A DNA stretch of 64,000 nucleotides, from the NCBI RefSeq assembly GCF_013181195.1, contig NZ_SMZP01000008.1, positions 1 to 64,000 of the forward strand, given 5' to 3'. Shown in pieces: positions 43,740-52,533 of the stretch. Origin of the DNA: Caulobacter sp. RHG1 (GTDB lineage: Bacteria > Pseudomonadota > Alphaproteobacteria > Caulobacterales > Caulobacteraceae). A program made the position numbers and the translations under genes. Position 1 is the stretch's first letter. Each line of letters opens with the position of its first letter. The notes beneath the pieces were generated by a model, which made no database searches, was not told where the DNA came from, and saw only the letters and a list, made by a program, of their open reading frames with translations.

Positions 43740-44525
43740 CTAACGTTGTGGCGCGAGTTTTATTTCGAACAGCTTGGGCCACAGCTTTCCGGTGACGAAC
43801 AGGCGGTCGCCGGCGGCGTCGTAGGCGATGCCGTTCAGCACATCGTCCTGCTTTCCGGTGACGCCGGCTTCCTTCAAAAGGCCCGCCAGCTCGATCCAGC
43901 CGGTGACCTTGCCGGTGCTCACGTCGATGCGAGCGATGCGCGTAGTCTGCCAGACATTGGCGAAGAGCTCGCCCTTCACCCACTCCAGTTCGTTGAGGTT
44001 GCGCACCGGCACGCCGTGGTCGGTGACCTCGATCCGGCCGATTTCCTTCAGGGTCTCGGGGTCGAGAAAGCGGATGAACGAGGTGCCGTCGCTCATCATC
44101 AGGCGCTTGTCGTCGCGGGTCAGGGCCCAGCCCTCGCCCGGATAACTGAACTCGCCGATCTTCTCGAAGGTGTCGATGTCGTAGATCAGGCCGACCTGGT
44201 CGGTCCAGGTCAGCTCGTAGAGCCGGTTCTTCCAGTCGACGACGCCCTCGCCGAAGTAGCGGCTGTCGACGATGCGCTCCTGCTCGGAAACGCCGGTCTC
44301 CAGGTTCCACTTGCGGATGAACGAGCGGCCCACCAGGCCAGTGCTCTCGAAGATGAAGCCGTCGCGGTAGAACAGCCCCTCGGTGAAGGCGCGGGTGTCA
44401 TGGGGATAGGTCTTCACGACCGTGTAGCCGCCCACCGGCGCGGTCTGCTGCGAACAGGCCGGCAGGCCGACTGCCAGGGTCAGCGCCAGGGCGACGCCGG
44501 CGAAGCTGAACTTCACAGCCCGCAC
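43740..44525 (-). CDS. Glutaminyl-peptide cyclotransferase, lipoprotein
   Basis: A 261-residue beta-propeller of the plant/bacterial glutamine cyclotransferase family, which forms N-terminal pyroglutamate. It has lipobox LPAC (Cys24), then family motifs: YPHDTRAFTEGLFYRDG, ESTGLVGRSFIR, LTWTDQVGLIYD, GWALTRDDKRLMMSDG and VLNGIAYDAAGDRLFVTGKLWPKLFEI. It is probably periplasmic. It starts at a GTG directly after the cysE stop (a GTG three codons later is possible), so both are cotranscribed. Confidence 0.9.
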   Translation of the reverse strand: MRAVKFSFAGVALALTLAVGLPACSQQTAPVGGYTVVKTYPHDTRAFTEGLFYRDGFIFESTGLVGRSFIRKWNLETGVSEQERIVDSRYFGEGVVDWKNRLYELTWTDQVGLIYDIDTFEKIGEFSYPGEGWALTRDDKRLMMSDGTSFIRFLDPETLKEIGRIEVTDHGVPVRNLNELEWVKGELFANVWQTTRIARIDVSTGKVTGWIELAGLLKEAGVTGKQDDVLNGIAYDAAGDRLFVTGKLWPKLFEIKLAPQR

Positions 44526-45359
44526 TCAGATCTCGTAGTCGCCGTAAACCACCTCGGCCAGGGTGTGGTCCATGGTCTTGGCCGGCTCCTCGCAGGTCGG
44601 GCAGTTGACCAGCTTGGCCGGCACGCCGGCGGCCGTGCAGTGGGCCGGCACGGGGCGCAGCACCACCGAGCCCGAGGCGACCTTGGCGTAGTCGCCGACC
44701 GTGATGTTACCCAGCACCTTGGCGCCGGCGCCCAGCAGCACGCCCTTGCCGATCTTGGGATGGCGATCGCCGCGATCCGAACCCGTGCCGCCCAGGGTCA
44801 CGCCATGCAGCATCGAGACGTCGTCGCCGACCACCGCGGTCTCGCCGATGACGATGCCGGTGCCGTGGTCGATGAACACGCCCTTGCCGATCCGGGCGCC
44901 CGGATTGATGTCGACCTGGAAGATCTCGCTGGCGCGACTCTGCAGGTAGAAGGCCAGGGTTTCGCGCCCCTCGGTCCACAGCCAGTGCGACACGCGGTGG
45001 GTCTGCAGGGCCAGGAAGCCCTTGAAGAACAGGAACGGCTGGACATAGCCCTTGCAGGCCGGATCACGCTCGAACACCGCTTTCAGGTCGGCCTCGGCGG
45101 CCTCGACCATCGACGGGTCGGCCCGGAAGGCGCTGGCGGCGAACTCGCGCGCCGTCATCGCCCGCAGTTCCTGGTCGCCCAGCTTGCGCGCCAGCTGGAA
45201 GCTCAGCGCGTCGGCCAGGTTGTCATGGCTCAGGATCACCGCATTCAGCAGCGAAGCCAGGGCCGGCTCGGCCTTGGCGGCGTGTTCGGCCTGGTTGCGC
45301 AACGCGATCCAGACAGGGGTGTCCGTCTCGGATGTCACGACTTCCAGATGCTTGGCCAT
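44526..45359 (-). CDS. cysE: Serine O-acetyltransferase
   Basis: CysE acetylates L-serine with acetyl-CoA, the first step of cysteine synthesis. The 277-residue protein has an N-terminal helical domain and a C-terminal hexapeptide-repeat domain: DINPGARIGKGVFIDHGTGIVIGE, then MLHGVTLGGTG and the PAHCTAAGVPAK end. The C-terminal tail with CPTCEEPAKTMDHTLAEV is extended. The catalytic His/Asp are in FIDHGTG and the HGVTLGG loop. Adjacency to glutaminyl cyclase has no obvious metabolic link. Confidence 0.92.
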   Translation of the reverse strand: MAKHLEVVTSETDTPVWIALRNQAEHAAKAEPALASLLNAVILSHDNLADALSFQLARKLGDQELRAMTAREFAASAFRADPSMVEAAEADLKAVFERDPACKGYVQPFLFFKGFLALQTHRVSHWLWTEGRETLAFYLQSRASEIFQVDINPGARIGKGVFIDHGTGIVIGETAVVGDDVSMLHGVTLGGTGSDRGDRHPKIGKGVLLGAGAKVLGNITVGDYAKVASGSVVLRPVPAHCTAAGVPAKLVNCPTCEEPAKTMDHTLAEVVYGDYEI

Positions 45360-45448
45360 CGGGCTCTCCCTTCCCAGAAGGCATGCGACTAACAGCATCT
45401 ATAGACCAGATGCTCGACAAATCCTTCACGGAACCGTCGCCGCTCAGA

Positions 45449-46246
45449 TCAGGGCAAAATCGCCGGGGTCAAGGTCTCGATGAAGAAAGAGACGATATCG
45501 CCGGTCCGTTCCAGCGGGTTCAGGCCCTCACTGTCGCCCGCCAGCATCGTCGCCAGCGTGCTGGTCGACACCGCGTCGGGGCCTGCCGGCACGACATCGG
45601 AGATCACGCCGCACTGCAGGGCCCGCATCGGCCGACCGGTCGAGTTGATGCGCGCGGCGGCGTACAGGTGAGCGCAGTCCAGATTGACGATATCGCAGCC
45701 CTCCAGCCGATAGTGGTCCAGCAGGGCGTCGTACTCGCGATAGATCGCATCGCCCGTCGCCACGCGGACCGGCTGCAGCGCCTGGCCCCGCCACAGGGCG
45801 TGCGCAGCGTTGATCAGGTCTTGGTCGGCCCGCAGGATCCGCGCGCCGGTGTAGTGCGGGGTCGTGCCGTCGGCCGCCAGGGTGTCCTCGGCCAGATAAT
45901 AGTCGCCCATCCCCAGGTCGCGGGTCCCAAGGCCGCCAGCCAGGCCATAGGCCAGGACGAACTCGACGCCGTAATAGGCCAGCTCCTCGACGGTCGAGCT
46001 GGACACCGGCCCGCCATAGACATGGGCCAGCGACAGGAAGCGTCGGCCATTGTGGTTCAGCAACCGCACGCTGTCGGGCGAGACGTGGATGAAGTGCTGG
46101 TCGGTGACCCGCTCGGGGCTGTAGCGCTCCAAGACGGGCGGCGGCGGGCAGTAGCCGACCAAGGCCACCTTCACGTCGCCGAAGACGTCGGGCGCGAAGC
46201 GGCGGCCGACAAGGCTCTGCGGCGTCAGATGGGGCGCTTTGGTCAT
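45449..46246 (-). CDS. Nucleoside-phosphorylase-superfamily protein
   Basis: A 265-residue protein of the PNP/UDP phosphorylase fold: VKVALVGYCPPPP start, LSLAHVYGGPVSSSTVEELAYYGVEFVLAYGLAGGLG (the G-x-A-G-G core), and VNLDCAHLYAAARI, where the usual MExxA ribose-binding segment would be, with Met and Glu replaced. The family cleaves nucleosides with phosphate or, in AMP nucleosidases, with water. The altered segment makes the substrate uncertain. It is alone on its strand with 75 bases to the Nudix gene. Confidence 0.75.
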   Translation of the reverse strand: MTKAPHLTPQSLVGRRFAPDVFGDVKVALVGYCPPPPVLERYSPERVTDQHFIHVSPDSVRLLNHNGRRFLSLAHVYGGPVSSSTVEELAYYGVEFVLAYGLAGGLGTRDLGMGDYYLAEDTLAADGTTPHYTGARILRADQDLINAAHALWRGQALQPVRVATGDAIYREYDALLDHYRLEGCDIVNLDCAHLYAAARINSTGRPMRALQCGVISDVVPAGPDAVSTSTLATMLAGDSEGLNPLERTGDIVSFFIETLTPAILP

Positions 46247-46321
46247 GACCGTCTTTCCAGACTCAGAAGGGGCGCCGCCCTTCTGGCCTGGATCGCGCGG
46301 ATCTCATCTGACGAGGATCAA

Positions 46322-46927
46322 TTACAGAATGGCGGCCGCCAGTTCGGCGGGCAGCTCGCCCCGCACCGCCATCAAATGGACGCGTAGCAGCAGCGCCACC
46401 GTGATCGCGTCCGGCATGTGACCGGCTACGGCGGCGTCCAGGGCTTCGCGGAACGGCACGCGGGCCACGGCCAGGTCTTCGGTCTCGTCCGGCGCAGTCT
46501 CGGTGGAGGTCAGGCCCATGGCGAGGAAGCCGTGACAGATCTCGTCGGTCACCGAGTTGGACAGCTCCAGGCGCAGCACCTGCCGCCAGTCGCTGGCCTG
46601 CAGCCCCACCTCCTCGGCCAGCTCGCGCTTCGCGCCGTCCAGAGGGTCCTCGGCCAACGGCGCACCGCCTTCGGGCAGCTCCCAGCTGTAGTTGGCCAGG
46701 GAAAAGCGATTCTGGCCGACCAGGGTCACCGTGCCGTCGTCGTGCAGCGGCACCACACCGATCGCCTGGTTCTTGAAGCCGATCTTGCCATACAGCGCCG
46801 GGCGCCCGGTGGGCGCGATGGCCTGATATTCGGTCAGGGTGATCCAGGGATTGTCGTAGACGACCTGGCTGGACGAGACGCCCCAGGGCTTTCCGTGCGG
46901 CTTCAACCAGGCGGGTTTTTCGGTCAT
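46322..46927 (-). CDS. Nudix hydrolase (ADP-ribose/sugar pyrophosphatase-like)
   Basis: A 201-residue protein with a complete Nudix box: G-x5-E-x7-R-E-L-x-E-E-x-G-L in GGAPLAEDPLDGAKRELAEE (about 90-112). The N-terminal strand TLTEYQAIAPTGRPALYGKI and the late acidic ETEDLAVARVPF suggest the ADP-ribose/NDP-sugar hydrolase branch. The ATG at 46927 is chosen because upstream sequence overlaps the divergent nitroreductase gene. Confidence 0.88.
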   Translation of the reverse strand: MTEKPAWLKPHGKPWGVSSSQVVYDNPWITLTEYQAIAPTGRPALYGKIGFKNQAIGVVPLHDDGTVTLVGQNRFSLANYSWELPEGGAPLAEDPLDGAKRELAEEVGLQASDWRQVLRLELSNSVTDEICHGFLAMGLTSTETAPDETEDLAVARVPFREALDAAVAGHMPDAITVALLLRVHLMAVRGELPAELAAAIL

Positions 46928-46991
46928 CTGAAGCGCGTCCCTTGTGGTGGCCGGACCGCGGCCATAGGTGAGCCGCTTATAGAGCTTCGGA

Positions 46992-47618
46992 GTGATCGTC
47001 TTGACCGGTTCCGTTCCCCCCGCCCCCGAATTTGGCGAAACGCTGCCGATCGAGGCCTCGCCGCAGGTCGTCGCCTTCCTGGCCAAGCGCCGCTCGGCCA
47101 GCGCCATGACCCTGACCGCGCCCGGACCTGATGACGCCCAGTTGGCCGACATCCTGCGCCTGGCCGCCCGCGTGCCCGACCACGGCAAACTGGCCCCCTG
47201 GCGGTTCATCGTGCTGAAGGGCGAGGCCAAGGACGTCTTTGCCGAAAAGATCACCACCCTGGCCGATAGCCAGACCAATCCGACCAAGGCCAACGCCGCC
47301 CTGCGCAAGCTTACCCGTCCGCCGGTCTGCGTGGCCGTGATCTCGCGCCACCTGGACGGCGAGATCCCCGAGTGGGAGCAGCGCCAGAGCGCCGCGGCAG
47401 TCTGTCATCAACTGCTGCTGACCGCCGAGGCTCTGGGCTGGGGCGCAAACTGGATCACCGACTGGTACAGCTACGATCCGCGCGCCCTGGAAATCCTGGG
47501 CGTGATACCCGGCGAGAAGGTCGCCGGCTATCTCTATCTGGGCACGGCGACCGAAGCCCCGCAGGAACGTCCCCGCCCGGACGTGGCGGCGATCACGAGC
47601 GTATGGACCCCAGCCTGA
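46992..47618 (+). CDS. Nitroreductase-family flavoprotein
   Basis: A 208-residue FMN-dependent oxidoreductase of the YdjA/TdsD-like branch: RRSASAMTL near the N-terminus, RLAARVPDHGKLAPWRFIV, and GANWITDWYSYDPRALEILGV. The family reduces nitroaromatics, quinones or flavin with NAD(P)H. The start is uncertain: a GTG at 46992 or a TTG at 47001, which has GGAG eight bases upstream. Divergent from the Nudix gene. Confidence 0.88.
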   Translation: MIVLTGSVPPAPEFGETLPIEASPQVVAFLAKRRSASAMTLTAPGPDDAQLADILRLAARVPDHGKLAPWRFIVLKGEAKDVFAEKITTLADSQTNPTKANAALRKLTRPPVCVAVISRHLDGEIPEWEQRQSAAAVCHQLLLTAEALGWGANWITDWYSYDPRALEILGVIPGEKVAGYLYLGTATEAPQERPRPDVAAITSVWTPA

Positions 47619-47653
47619 GGTTGGAGCGTTCGATCTTCGCACAGGAGGCCAAG

Positions 47654-47944
47654 ATGGCGCGACGCAAGGATCCCTGGACAACCCTGGCCTTCGACAGCTG
47701 GACCCTGGGCCTCGAAGCCTCATCGGTGATCGGCCTGCGCATGATGAAGTTGGCGGCCGGCGGCGCAGCCGCCCAGGCCGAGGCTCAGCTGATGGTCGGT
47801 GAGAAGGTCGCCGCCGGTCTGACCTTGCCGATGCTGGCCATGACCGGCCAGTTGGGCGCCAGCGGCCCGGCCATCGCCTCCGGCTCGCTGGCCCACCTGC
47901 GCCGCAAGGTGCGCGCCAACCGCCGCCGGCTTTCAAAGAGCTAA
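47654..47944 (+). CDS. Small helical protein, possibly phasin-like
   Basis: A 96-residue protein behind a perfect AGGAGG five bases before the ATG. It is amphipathic and helical (DSWTLGLEASSVIGLRMMKLA, then AEAQLMVGEKVAAGLTLPM) with a basic tail (RRKVRANRRRLSKS). The opening pattern DSWTLGLEASSVIGLRM and EAQLMVGEKVAA is seen in small alphaproteobacterial proteins of unknown function. I do not assign a role. It follows the nitroreductase gene by 35 bases and could be cotranscribed. Confidence 0.72.
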   Translation: MARRKDPWTTLAFDSWTLGLEASSVIGLRMMKLAAGGAAAQAEAQLMVGEKVAAGLTLPMLAMTGQLGASGPAIASGSLAHLRRKVRANRRRLSKS

Positions 47945-47997
47945 CCTGCCTAAGAGCTGGACTTGGCGAAACGACCGACCGAGGGCATATTCAAGGC

Positions 47998-48162
47998 ATG
48001 AAAGTCACCTCGACCGAGACTTTGAAGGCGCTTCGCCAAGCTCGTGCGAAGTACGGCACGTGGTCGGAAGTGCTCAAGCACGCCCGGCGCGACAAGGACG
48101 GCATCCTGCGCGTCCCGCGCGCCGTCGACGAAACCGAACTGGCCGCGCGTAAGGCCGGGTGA
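47998..48162 (+). CDS. Small 54-residue protein coupled to the DUF6338-type gene
   Basis: A 54-codon frame from ATG 47998 to TGA 48160-48162, too short for many gene finders. The product is basic and helical (MKVTSTETLKALRQARAK, then a polar tail ending ELAARKAG). Third positions are GC-rich, AAGG precedes the ATG, and the TGA overlaps the next gene's GTG (GTGA). That overlap is the main evidence it is real. Function unknown. Confidence 0.65.
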   Translation: MKVTSTETLKALRQARAKYGTWSEVLKHARRDKDGILRVPRAVDETELAARKAG

Positions 48163-48872
48163 CGTTCAGCTTCAATCTCGTCCTGGCGCTGTTCCTGCTG
48201 GCGCCGGGCTTCGCTTTCGTGATGGGCATCTATTATGGCGGGCCGCGCACGCGGCTCGAGCCCACGCCGCCGCCGCCCAACTCCCTGGTCGCCCTGGCCC
48301 TGGTCACCAGTGGGGCGCTCGTCGCTCACCTGGCCTGCGCCGGCGTCTATGCGCTCTTCGAACTGGTCGCCTTGACGCTCAAGGCCAGCTGGAGCCTGCC
48401 GCATCCCAATCCCTATGTGGTGGCGCTGAGCCTGGGCAAGGGCGCCGATCGCTATCGCGAATTCGGGGTGTTCTGGGCGCTGCTGAACCTGATGGTTCTG
48501 TCGGCGGCGACGTTCGGCGCGACCCGCTTCCTCATCGACTGGCGCCTGCGTCAGCACAGCCGCATCCGCGGCGCGCTGTACGGCTGGCTCTCGGAAGCGA
48601 CGATCAGCGAAGGCGCGATCGCCTATGTGGTCACTACCCTGGAGCTGGACGGCGCATCCGTCGGCTACCAGGGCGTGCTGGAATACATGACCCTGGACTC
48701 GTCCAAGCAGATCGTCTCGCTGGTTCTCACCGACTGCGAGCTGTTCACCATGGTGGCCAAGGGCGGCATGGTCCACCGGGTGCGCAATCCGCGCGAGGTC
48801 CCGCTGGAGAACATCGTCCTGGGGCGTGAGGCGATCCGAAACATCGCCTTCACGCCGATCGGAACGGAGTAG
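48159..48872 (+). CDS. Membrane protein, DUF6338-like
   Basis: A 237-residue protein with three or so transmembrane helices in the first 130 residues (LVLALFLLAPGFAFVMGIYYGG, then LVALALVTSGALVAHLACAGVYAL, then FWALLNLMVLSAATFGATRFLI). A soluble C-terminal beta domain follows (LDSSKQIVSLVLTDCELFTMV). The layout matches DUF6338-type proteins; function unknown. The GTG start overlaps the TGA of the 54-residue gene. It ends one base before queF (convergent). Confidence 0.75.
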   Translation: MTFSFNLVLALFLLAPGFAFVMGIYYGGPRTRLEPTPPPPNSLVALALVTSGALVAHLACAGVYALFELVALTLKASWSLPHPNPYVVALSLGKGADRYREFGVFWALLNLMVLSAATFGATRFLIDWRLRQHSRIRGALYGWLSEATISEGAIAYVVTTLELDGASVGYQGVLEYMTLDSSKQIVSLVLTDCELFTMVAKGGMVHRVRNPREVPLENIVLGREAIRNIAFTPIGTE

Positions 48873-48873
48873 T

Positions 48874-49329
48874 TCAGCCGCGGCCGCGGTACGGGGCCAC
48901 GCCCTGGTCGGGGACCCACAGGCCTTCCGGGGCCGGGCCGGTCTGCCAGAACACGTCGATCGGGATGCCGCCGCGCGGATACCAGTAGCCGCCGATGCGC
49001 AGCCAGCGCGGCTGGGCGATCTCGACGATCTTGCGGGCGACCTTGACGGTGCAGTCCTCGTGGAACGAGCCGTGGTTGCGGAAGCTGGTCAGATAGAGCT
49101 TCAGCGACTTGCTCTCGATCAGCCACTCGCCCGGGGCGTAGTCGATGACGAGGTGAGCGAAATCCGGCTGGCCGGTGACGGGGCACAGCGAGGTGAATTC
49201 CGGCGCGACGAAGCGGGCCAGGTACAGCACGTCATGCTGCGGGTTGGGCACGCGCTCGAGAACGGCGGCCTCGGGGTTTTCGGGAGCGTCGACGACGCGG
49301 CCCAGCTGGGTGACGTTGAGATCGGTCAT
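48874..49329 (-). CDS. queF: NADPH-dependent 7-cyano-7-deazaguanine reductase
   Basis: QueF reduces preQ0 to preQ1 in queuosine synthesis, a tunnelling-fold enzyme. The 151-residue product has the short, type I layout. The catalytic Cys49 is in FTSLCPVTGQPDF with Asp56 nearby, and the QueF motif ESKSLKLYLTSFRNHG provides the NADPH-binding segment. The size is typical for short QueF. Other queuosine genes are not in this window. Confidence 0.93.
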   Translation of the reverse strand: MTDLNVTQLGRVVDAPENPEAAVLERVPNPQHDVLYLARFVAPEFTSLCPVTGQPDFAHLVIDYAPGEWLIESKSLKLYLTSFRNHGSFHEDCTVKVARKIVEIAQPRWLRIGGYWYPRGGIPIDVFWQTGPAPEGLWVPDQGVAPYRGRG

Positions 49330-49429
49330 CGCCGCGATTTAGGCCTCCCTGCGTCGCGAGACAAGCCGCGCCAGCCTCGCTACAAAGTCGCAAACAACTG
49401 TTTGCCAAAATAAAGAGGGAGAGACGGTG

Positions 49430-50224
49430 ATGCGGGACTTCGACGGTTTCACGGTGGTGATCACCGGCGCTTCCACGGGCCTGGGCCGCGCGATCGCGGT
49501 GGAGGTCGCCAAGCGCGGCGCCGGCCTGGTGGTCGTCAACTATGCTCGCAGCGCCGATGAGGCCGCAGAGACCGCTCGCCTGGTCGAGGCGGAAGGCTCC
49601 AAGGCTGTGCTCGTCCAGGGCGACGTCGCCGTGGACGAGGACTGCAAGAAGATCGTCGCGGCCGCCGCCCCCACGGGCCGCATCGACGCCCTGTTCAACA
49701 ACGCCGGCATGACCAAGTTCGCGCCTAACCACGCCGATCTCGACGCGGTGAACGCCGAGGATTTCCTCAAGCTCTATTCTGTCAACGTCGTCGGGGCCTT
49801 CCAGATGGTACGCGCCGCCCGCGCCCTGCTGGAGGCCGCGCCTTCGCCGGGCGCCGTGGTCAACACCGCCTCGATCGCCGGCGTGGTCGGCAACGGCTCG
49901 TCGGTGCCCTATGCCGCGTCGAAGGGCGCGATGACGACCATGACCCTGTCGCTGGCCCGAGCCCTGGGCCCGCGCATCCGCGTCAACGCCGTCTGCCCCG
50001 GCTTCATCGACACGCCGTGGTTCAAGGACATGCCCGATGAGTCGCTGGAACGCCTGCGCGCCGGAGCCGCAGCGGCCACGCCGCTGAAGGTCGCCTCGAC
50101 GGCCGAGGACATCGCCGGTTCGGCCGTCTTCCTGGCCTCGCCCGCCTCGCGCCACGTGACCGGCGAGACCTTGCTGGTCGACGCCGGCCTGCATCTGGGC
50201 GGCGCCAGCTTGGCGATGCGCTGA
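49430..50224 (+). CDS. Short-chain dehydrogenase/reductase (FabG-like)
   Basis: A 264-residue SDR. NAD(P)-binding TGASTGLGRAIA near the N-terminus, then NNAG, catalytic Ser in TASIAG, and Tyr-x3-Lys in YAASKGA. The C-terminal CPGFIDTPWF and GSAVFLASPASRHVTGETLLVDAG are classic. The substrate is unknown. I prefer the ATG at 49430 over the GTG just before it, because GGGAGAG is then seven bases away. Confidence 0.9.
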   Translation: MRDFDGFTVVITGASTGLGRAIAVEVAKRGAGLVVVNYARSADEAAETARLVEAEGSKAVLVQGDVAVDEDCKKIVAAAAPTGRIDALFNNAGMTKFAPNHADLDAVNAEDFLKLYSVNVVGAFQMVRAARALLEAAPSPGAVVNTASIAGVVGNGSSVPYAASKGAMTTMTLSLARALGPRIRVNAVCPGFIDTPWFKDMPDESLERLRAGAAAATPLKVASTAEDIAGSAVFLASPASRHVTGETLLVDAGLHLGGASLAMR

Positions 50225-50488
50225 CGCGGACAGAAGCGGCCGCGCCACACGACAAGCGAGATTCACCATTCTACAGCTTGTTACGCGTGCGCGGCCTTTC
50301 TGTAGCAAATGCTTCACACCGCGCCTGAATTTTAGGCGCCGGGCGCCCTTCTCGCTGGCGTTACATCCCCCCTGATTGCCACCCGACGGCTGCGCTCAGC
50401 TAATCGACCTCGGGACGCAAATGCGCTTGCAGGCGCAGTCGAAACCCAGGGCCAACCTGGGAGACGATGCAGAAAAGGGGATAAACCA

Positions 50489-51187
50489 ATGAAAGCCATG
50501 AAGATCGCGCTGGCCGCCGCCACCGCTGCTATCGCCCTGGTCGGGGCCGGAGCCGCCTCGGCTCAGGAAGTAAGCGTTTCGTACAATGTCGGCATCTTCA
50601 GCGACTACGTTTTCCGCGGCGTGAGCCAGACCCAGAACGATCCGGCCCTGCAGGGCGGCATCGATGTCTCCTACGGTCAGTTCTACGTCGGCACCTGGGC
50701 CTCGAACGTCGACTTCGGCGGCCCCAATCCGGACGCTGAAATCGACCTCTATGCCGGCTTCAAGCCGACGGTGGGCGACACCTCGTTCGACTTCGGCGTG
50801 CTGTACTACGGCTACGTCAAGGACAAGAACGGCGCGCCGGGCGCCAACAGCTACATGGAGCTGAAGGCCGCCGTCGCCCATCCGGTCGGCAAGGCCACCA
50901 TCGGCGCGGCCTTCTACTACTCGCCGGAATATTCCGGCAATTCGGGCTACGCGACCTACTACGAGCTGAACGCCGCCCTGCCCCTGGCCGACAAGCTGAC
51001 CCTCAGCGGCGCGGTCGGCTCGCAGAAGTACGACAAGATCGGCACCTATGCGACCTGGAACGTCGGCGCGACCTACGCCCTGACCGACAAGCTGGCCGTC
51101 GATCTGCGCTATGCCGACACCGACGCCCACAGCTGGGGCAAGGTCTATGACAGCCGCGTGTTCGCCAGCCTGAAGGCCACCTTCTAG
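50489..51187 (+). CDS. TorF-type outer-membrane beta-barrel protein
   Basis: A 232-residue outer-membrane protein with a signal peptide (about 1-26, ending ASA). It begins with the TorF family pattern VSYNVGIFSDYVFRGVSQT, then DPALQGGIDVSYGQFYVGTWASNVDFG, and ends with an aromatic VFASLKATF C-terminus. The family is a putative porin widespread in proteobacteria. GGGGA lies seven bases before the ATG. The 264-base upstream gap contains no gene and should hold the promoter. An intrinsic terminator follows. Confidence 0.9.
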   Translation: MKAMKIALAAATAAIALVGAGAASAQEVSVSYNVGIFSDYVFRGVSQTQNDPALQGGIDVSYGQFYVGTWASNVDFGGPNPDAEIDLYAGFKPTVGDTSFDFGVLYYGYVKDKNGAPGANSYMELKAAVAHPVGKATIGAAFYYSPEYSGNSGYATYYELNAALPLADKLTLSGAVGSQKYDKIGTYATWNVGATYALTDKLAVDLRYADTDAHSWGKVYDSRVFASLKATF

Positions 51188-51210
51188 GGCGCGAACACTC
51201 AAGAATGACG

Positions 51211-51243
51211 AGGCCGCCCTGGCTCCCCCAGGGCGGCCTTTTC
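51211..51243 (+). terminator. Intrinsic terminator of the TorF gene
   Basis: AGGCCGCCCTGG (51211-51222) pairs with its complement (51228-51239), followed by TTTTCT. It may also serve the convergent MFS gene. Confidence 0.9.
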
Positions 51244-51256
51244 TATGCCTGCAGCT

Positions 51257-52531
51257 CTATGCCGGCTCCTTCGGGGGCCGCATGGCCAGCACGGCCACGA
51301 ACACCACCGCCGTCACCGCCGCGAACAGCTGGAAGGTCGGCGAGAAGCTGCCCAGCCGGTCACGCATGGCGCCGGCGATGAACGGCCCCGCCGCAGACAC
51401 CGCGCCGACCAGACAGGTCAGCGAGAAGAGCTCCAGATTGCTCTGCCGGCCGTAGTAGTTCAGCAGCAGCACGGTCACGGCCAGCACGGTCAGGCCAAAG
51501 CCGACGCCGGTGCCGATGGCGTAGACCAGCATCAGGGCCGGGCTCGTCGCGTGGGCCAGGGCCAGCAGGCCCGCCACCAGCATCCCTTGCGCCAAGACCA
51601 GCAGCCAGCGCGGGTCGATGCGATCGCCCAGCGCCCCGCCGGCCAGCCGGGCCATGGTCTGCATCAGCGATTCCAGGCTCAGCATCTTGGCGGCCAGGGC
51701 GGCGGCGGCCACCGAGGCCACGCCAGCCGCGATCCCCAGTTCGGTCAGGTGCGAGACCGAAACGCTGGCCACGGTCACCCCGACCAGCAGGTGGCTGAAA
51801 TAGGCCGCGACGAGAATGTAGAACTGCGGCGTGCGCAGGGCTTGCTTGACGGTCCACTCGTGGGCGGTGCGGTAGACGCTGGCGTTGGCCGGGGCCTGGC
51901 GGGCCTCTTCCTCGACCTCGAGATCGACCTCATGGGCGGCCTGGGCCAACCACTTCGAACCGCCGACCATCAGGGCGCAGACTAGGCCGACCATGGCGGC
52001 CAGGGCCGCCTGGACGATCCAGTACTGCCGCCAGTCGTCGCCGCTGGCGCCCATCAGGCTCAGCGCCATCCAGGGCCCGGCCGCGCCGCCCAGCGAACCG
52101 AAGGTGAAATAGACGCCGAACGGCAGGGCGCGCTTGCGGAACAGCGACGACAGGACGTGAGTGCCGGGGATCAGCGCCGCCATCTGGAAGCCGACGCCGC
52201 ACGCGGCCGCGCCGGCATAGTAGCTGAGCAGGCTCTCGGAATTGGCCAAGCCTAAGAACCCGCCGGCCAGCACCGCCGCGCCCAGCATCAGGGTCCCGCG
52301 CACGCCGATCTTGCGGATCAGGATGGCCGGCAGCCATGACGACGCGCCGGTGAAGACGCCCAGCACCGAAAAGCCCAGGAACGCCTTCTCGAAGCTCCAT
52401 TTCAGCTCGCCGATCATGGCCGGCAGCACCACGCCCAGCGAGCCGTAGGTCGAGGCGGTGATCAGGAACAGCAGCAGGCTGAACGCGGCCAGCAGCACCC
52501 AGGGGCGGAAGCGGTCTTTGAATTCGGTCAC
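51257..52531 (-). CDS. MFS transporter paired with the TonB receptor
   Basis: A 424-residue, 12-helix permease with an OFA/monocarboxylate-like pattern: TASTYGSLGVVLPAM, then LGLANSESLLSYYAGAAACGVGF and a cytoplasmic loop with EEEARQAPANASVYRT. I place the start at GTG 52531, three bases after the TonB receptor stop; the operon order and spacing imply the two work together. It probably carries the receptor's substrate across the inner membrane. Confidence 0.85.
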   Translation of the reverse strand: MTEFKDRFRPWVLLAAFSLLLFLITASTYGSLGVVLPAMIGELKWSFEKAFLGFSVLGVFTGASSWLPAILIRKIGVRGTLMLGAAVLAGGFLGLANSESLLSYYAGAAACGVGFQMAALIPGTHVLSSLFRKRALPFGVYFTFGSLGGAAGPWMALSLMGASGDDWRQYWIVQAALAAMVGLVCALMVGGSKWLAQAAHEVDLEVEEEARQAPANASVYRTAHEWTVKQALRTPQFYILVAAYFSHLLVGVTVASVSVSHLTELGIAAGVASVAAAALAAKMLSLESLMQTMARLAGGALGDRIDPRWLLVLAQGMLVAGLLALAHATSPALMLVYAIGTGVGFGLTVLAVTVLLLNYYGRQSNLELFSLTCLVGAVSAAGPFIAGAMRDRLGSFSPTFQLFAAVTAVVFVAVLAMRPPKEPA

Positions 52532-52533
52532 GA

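Noticed and set aside
45449..46246. A classical purine nucleoside phosphorylase assignment
   Set aside because: The core Gly-rich motif is present but the ribose-binding Met-Glu segment is altered, so only the superfamily is stated.
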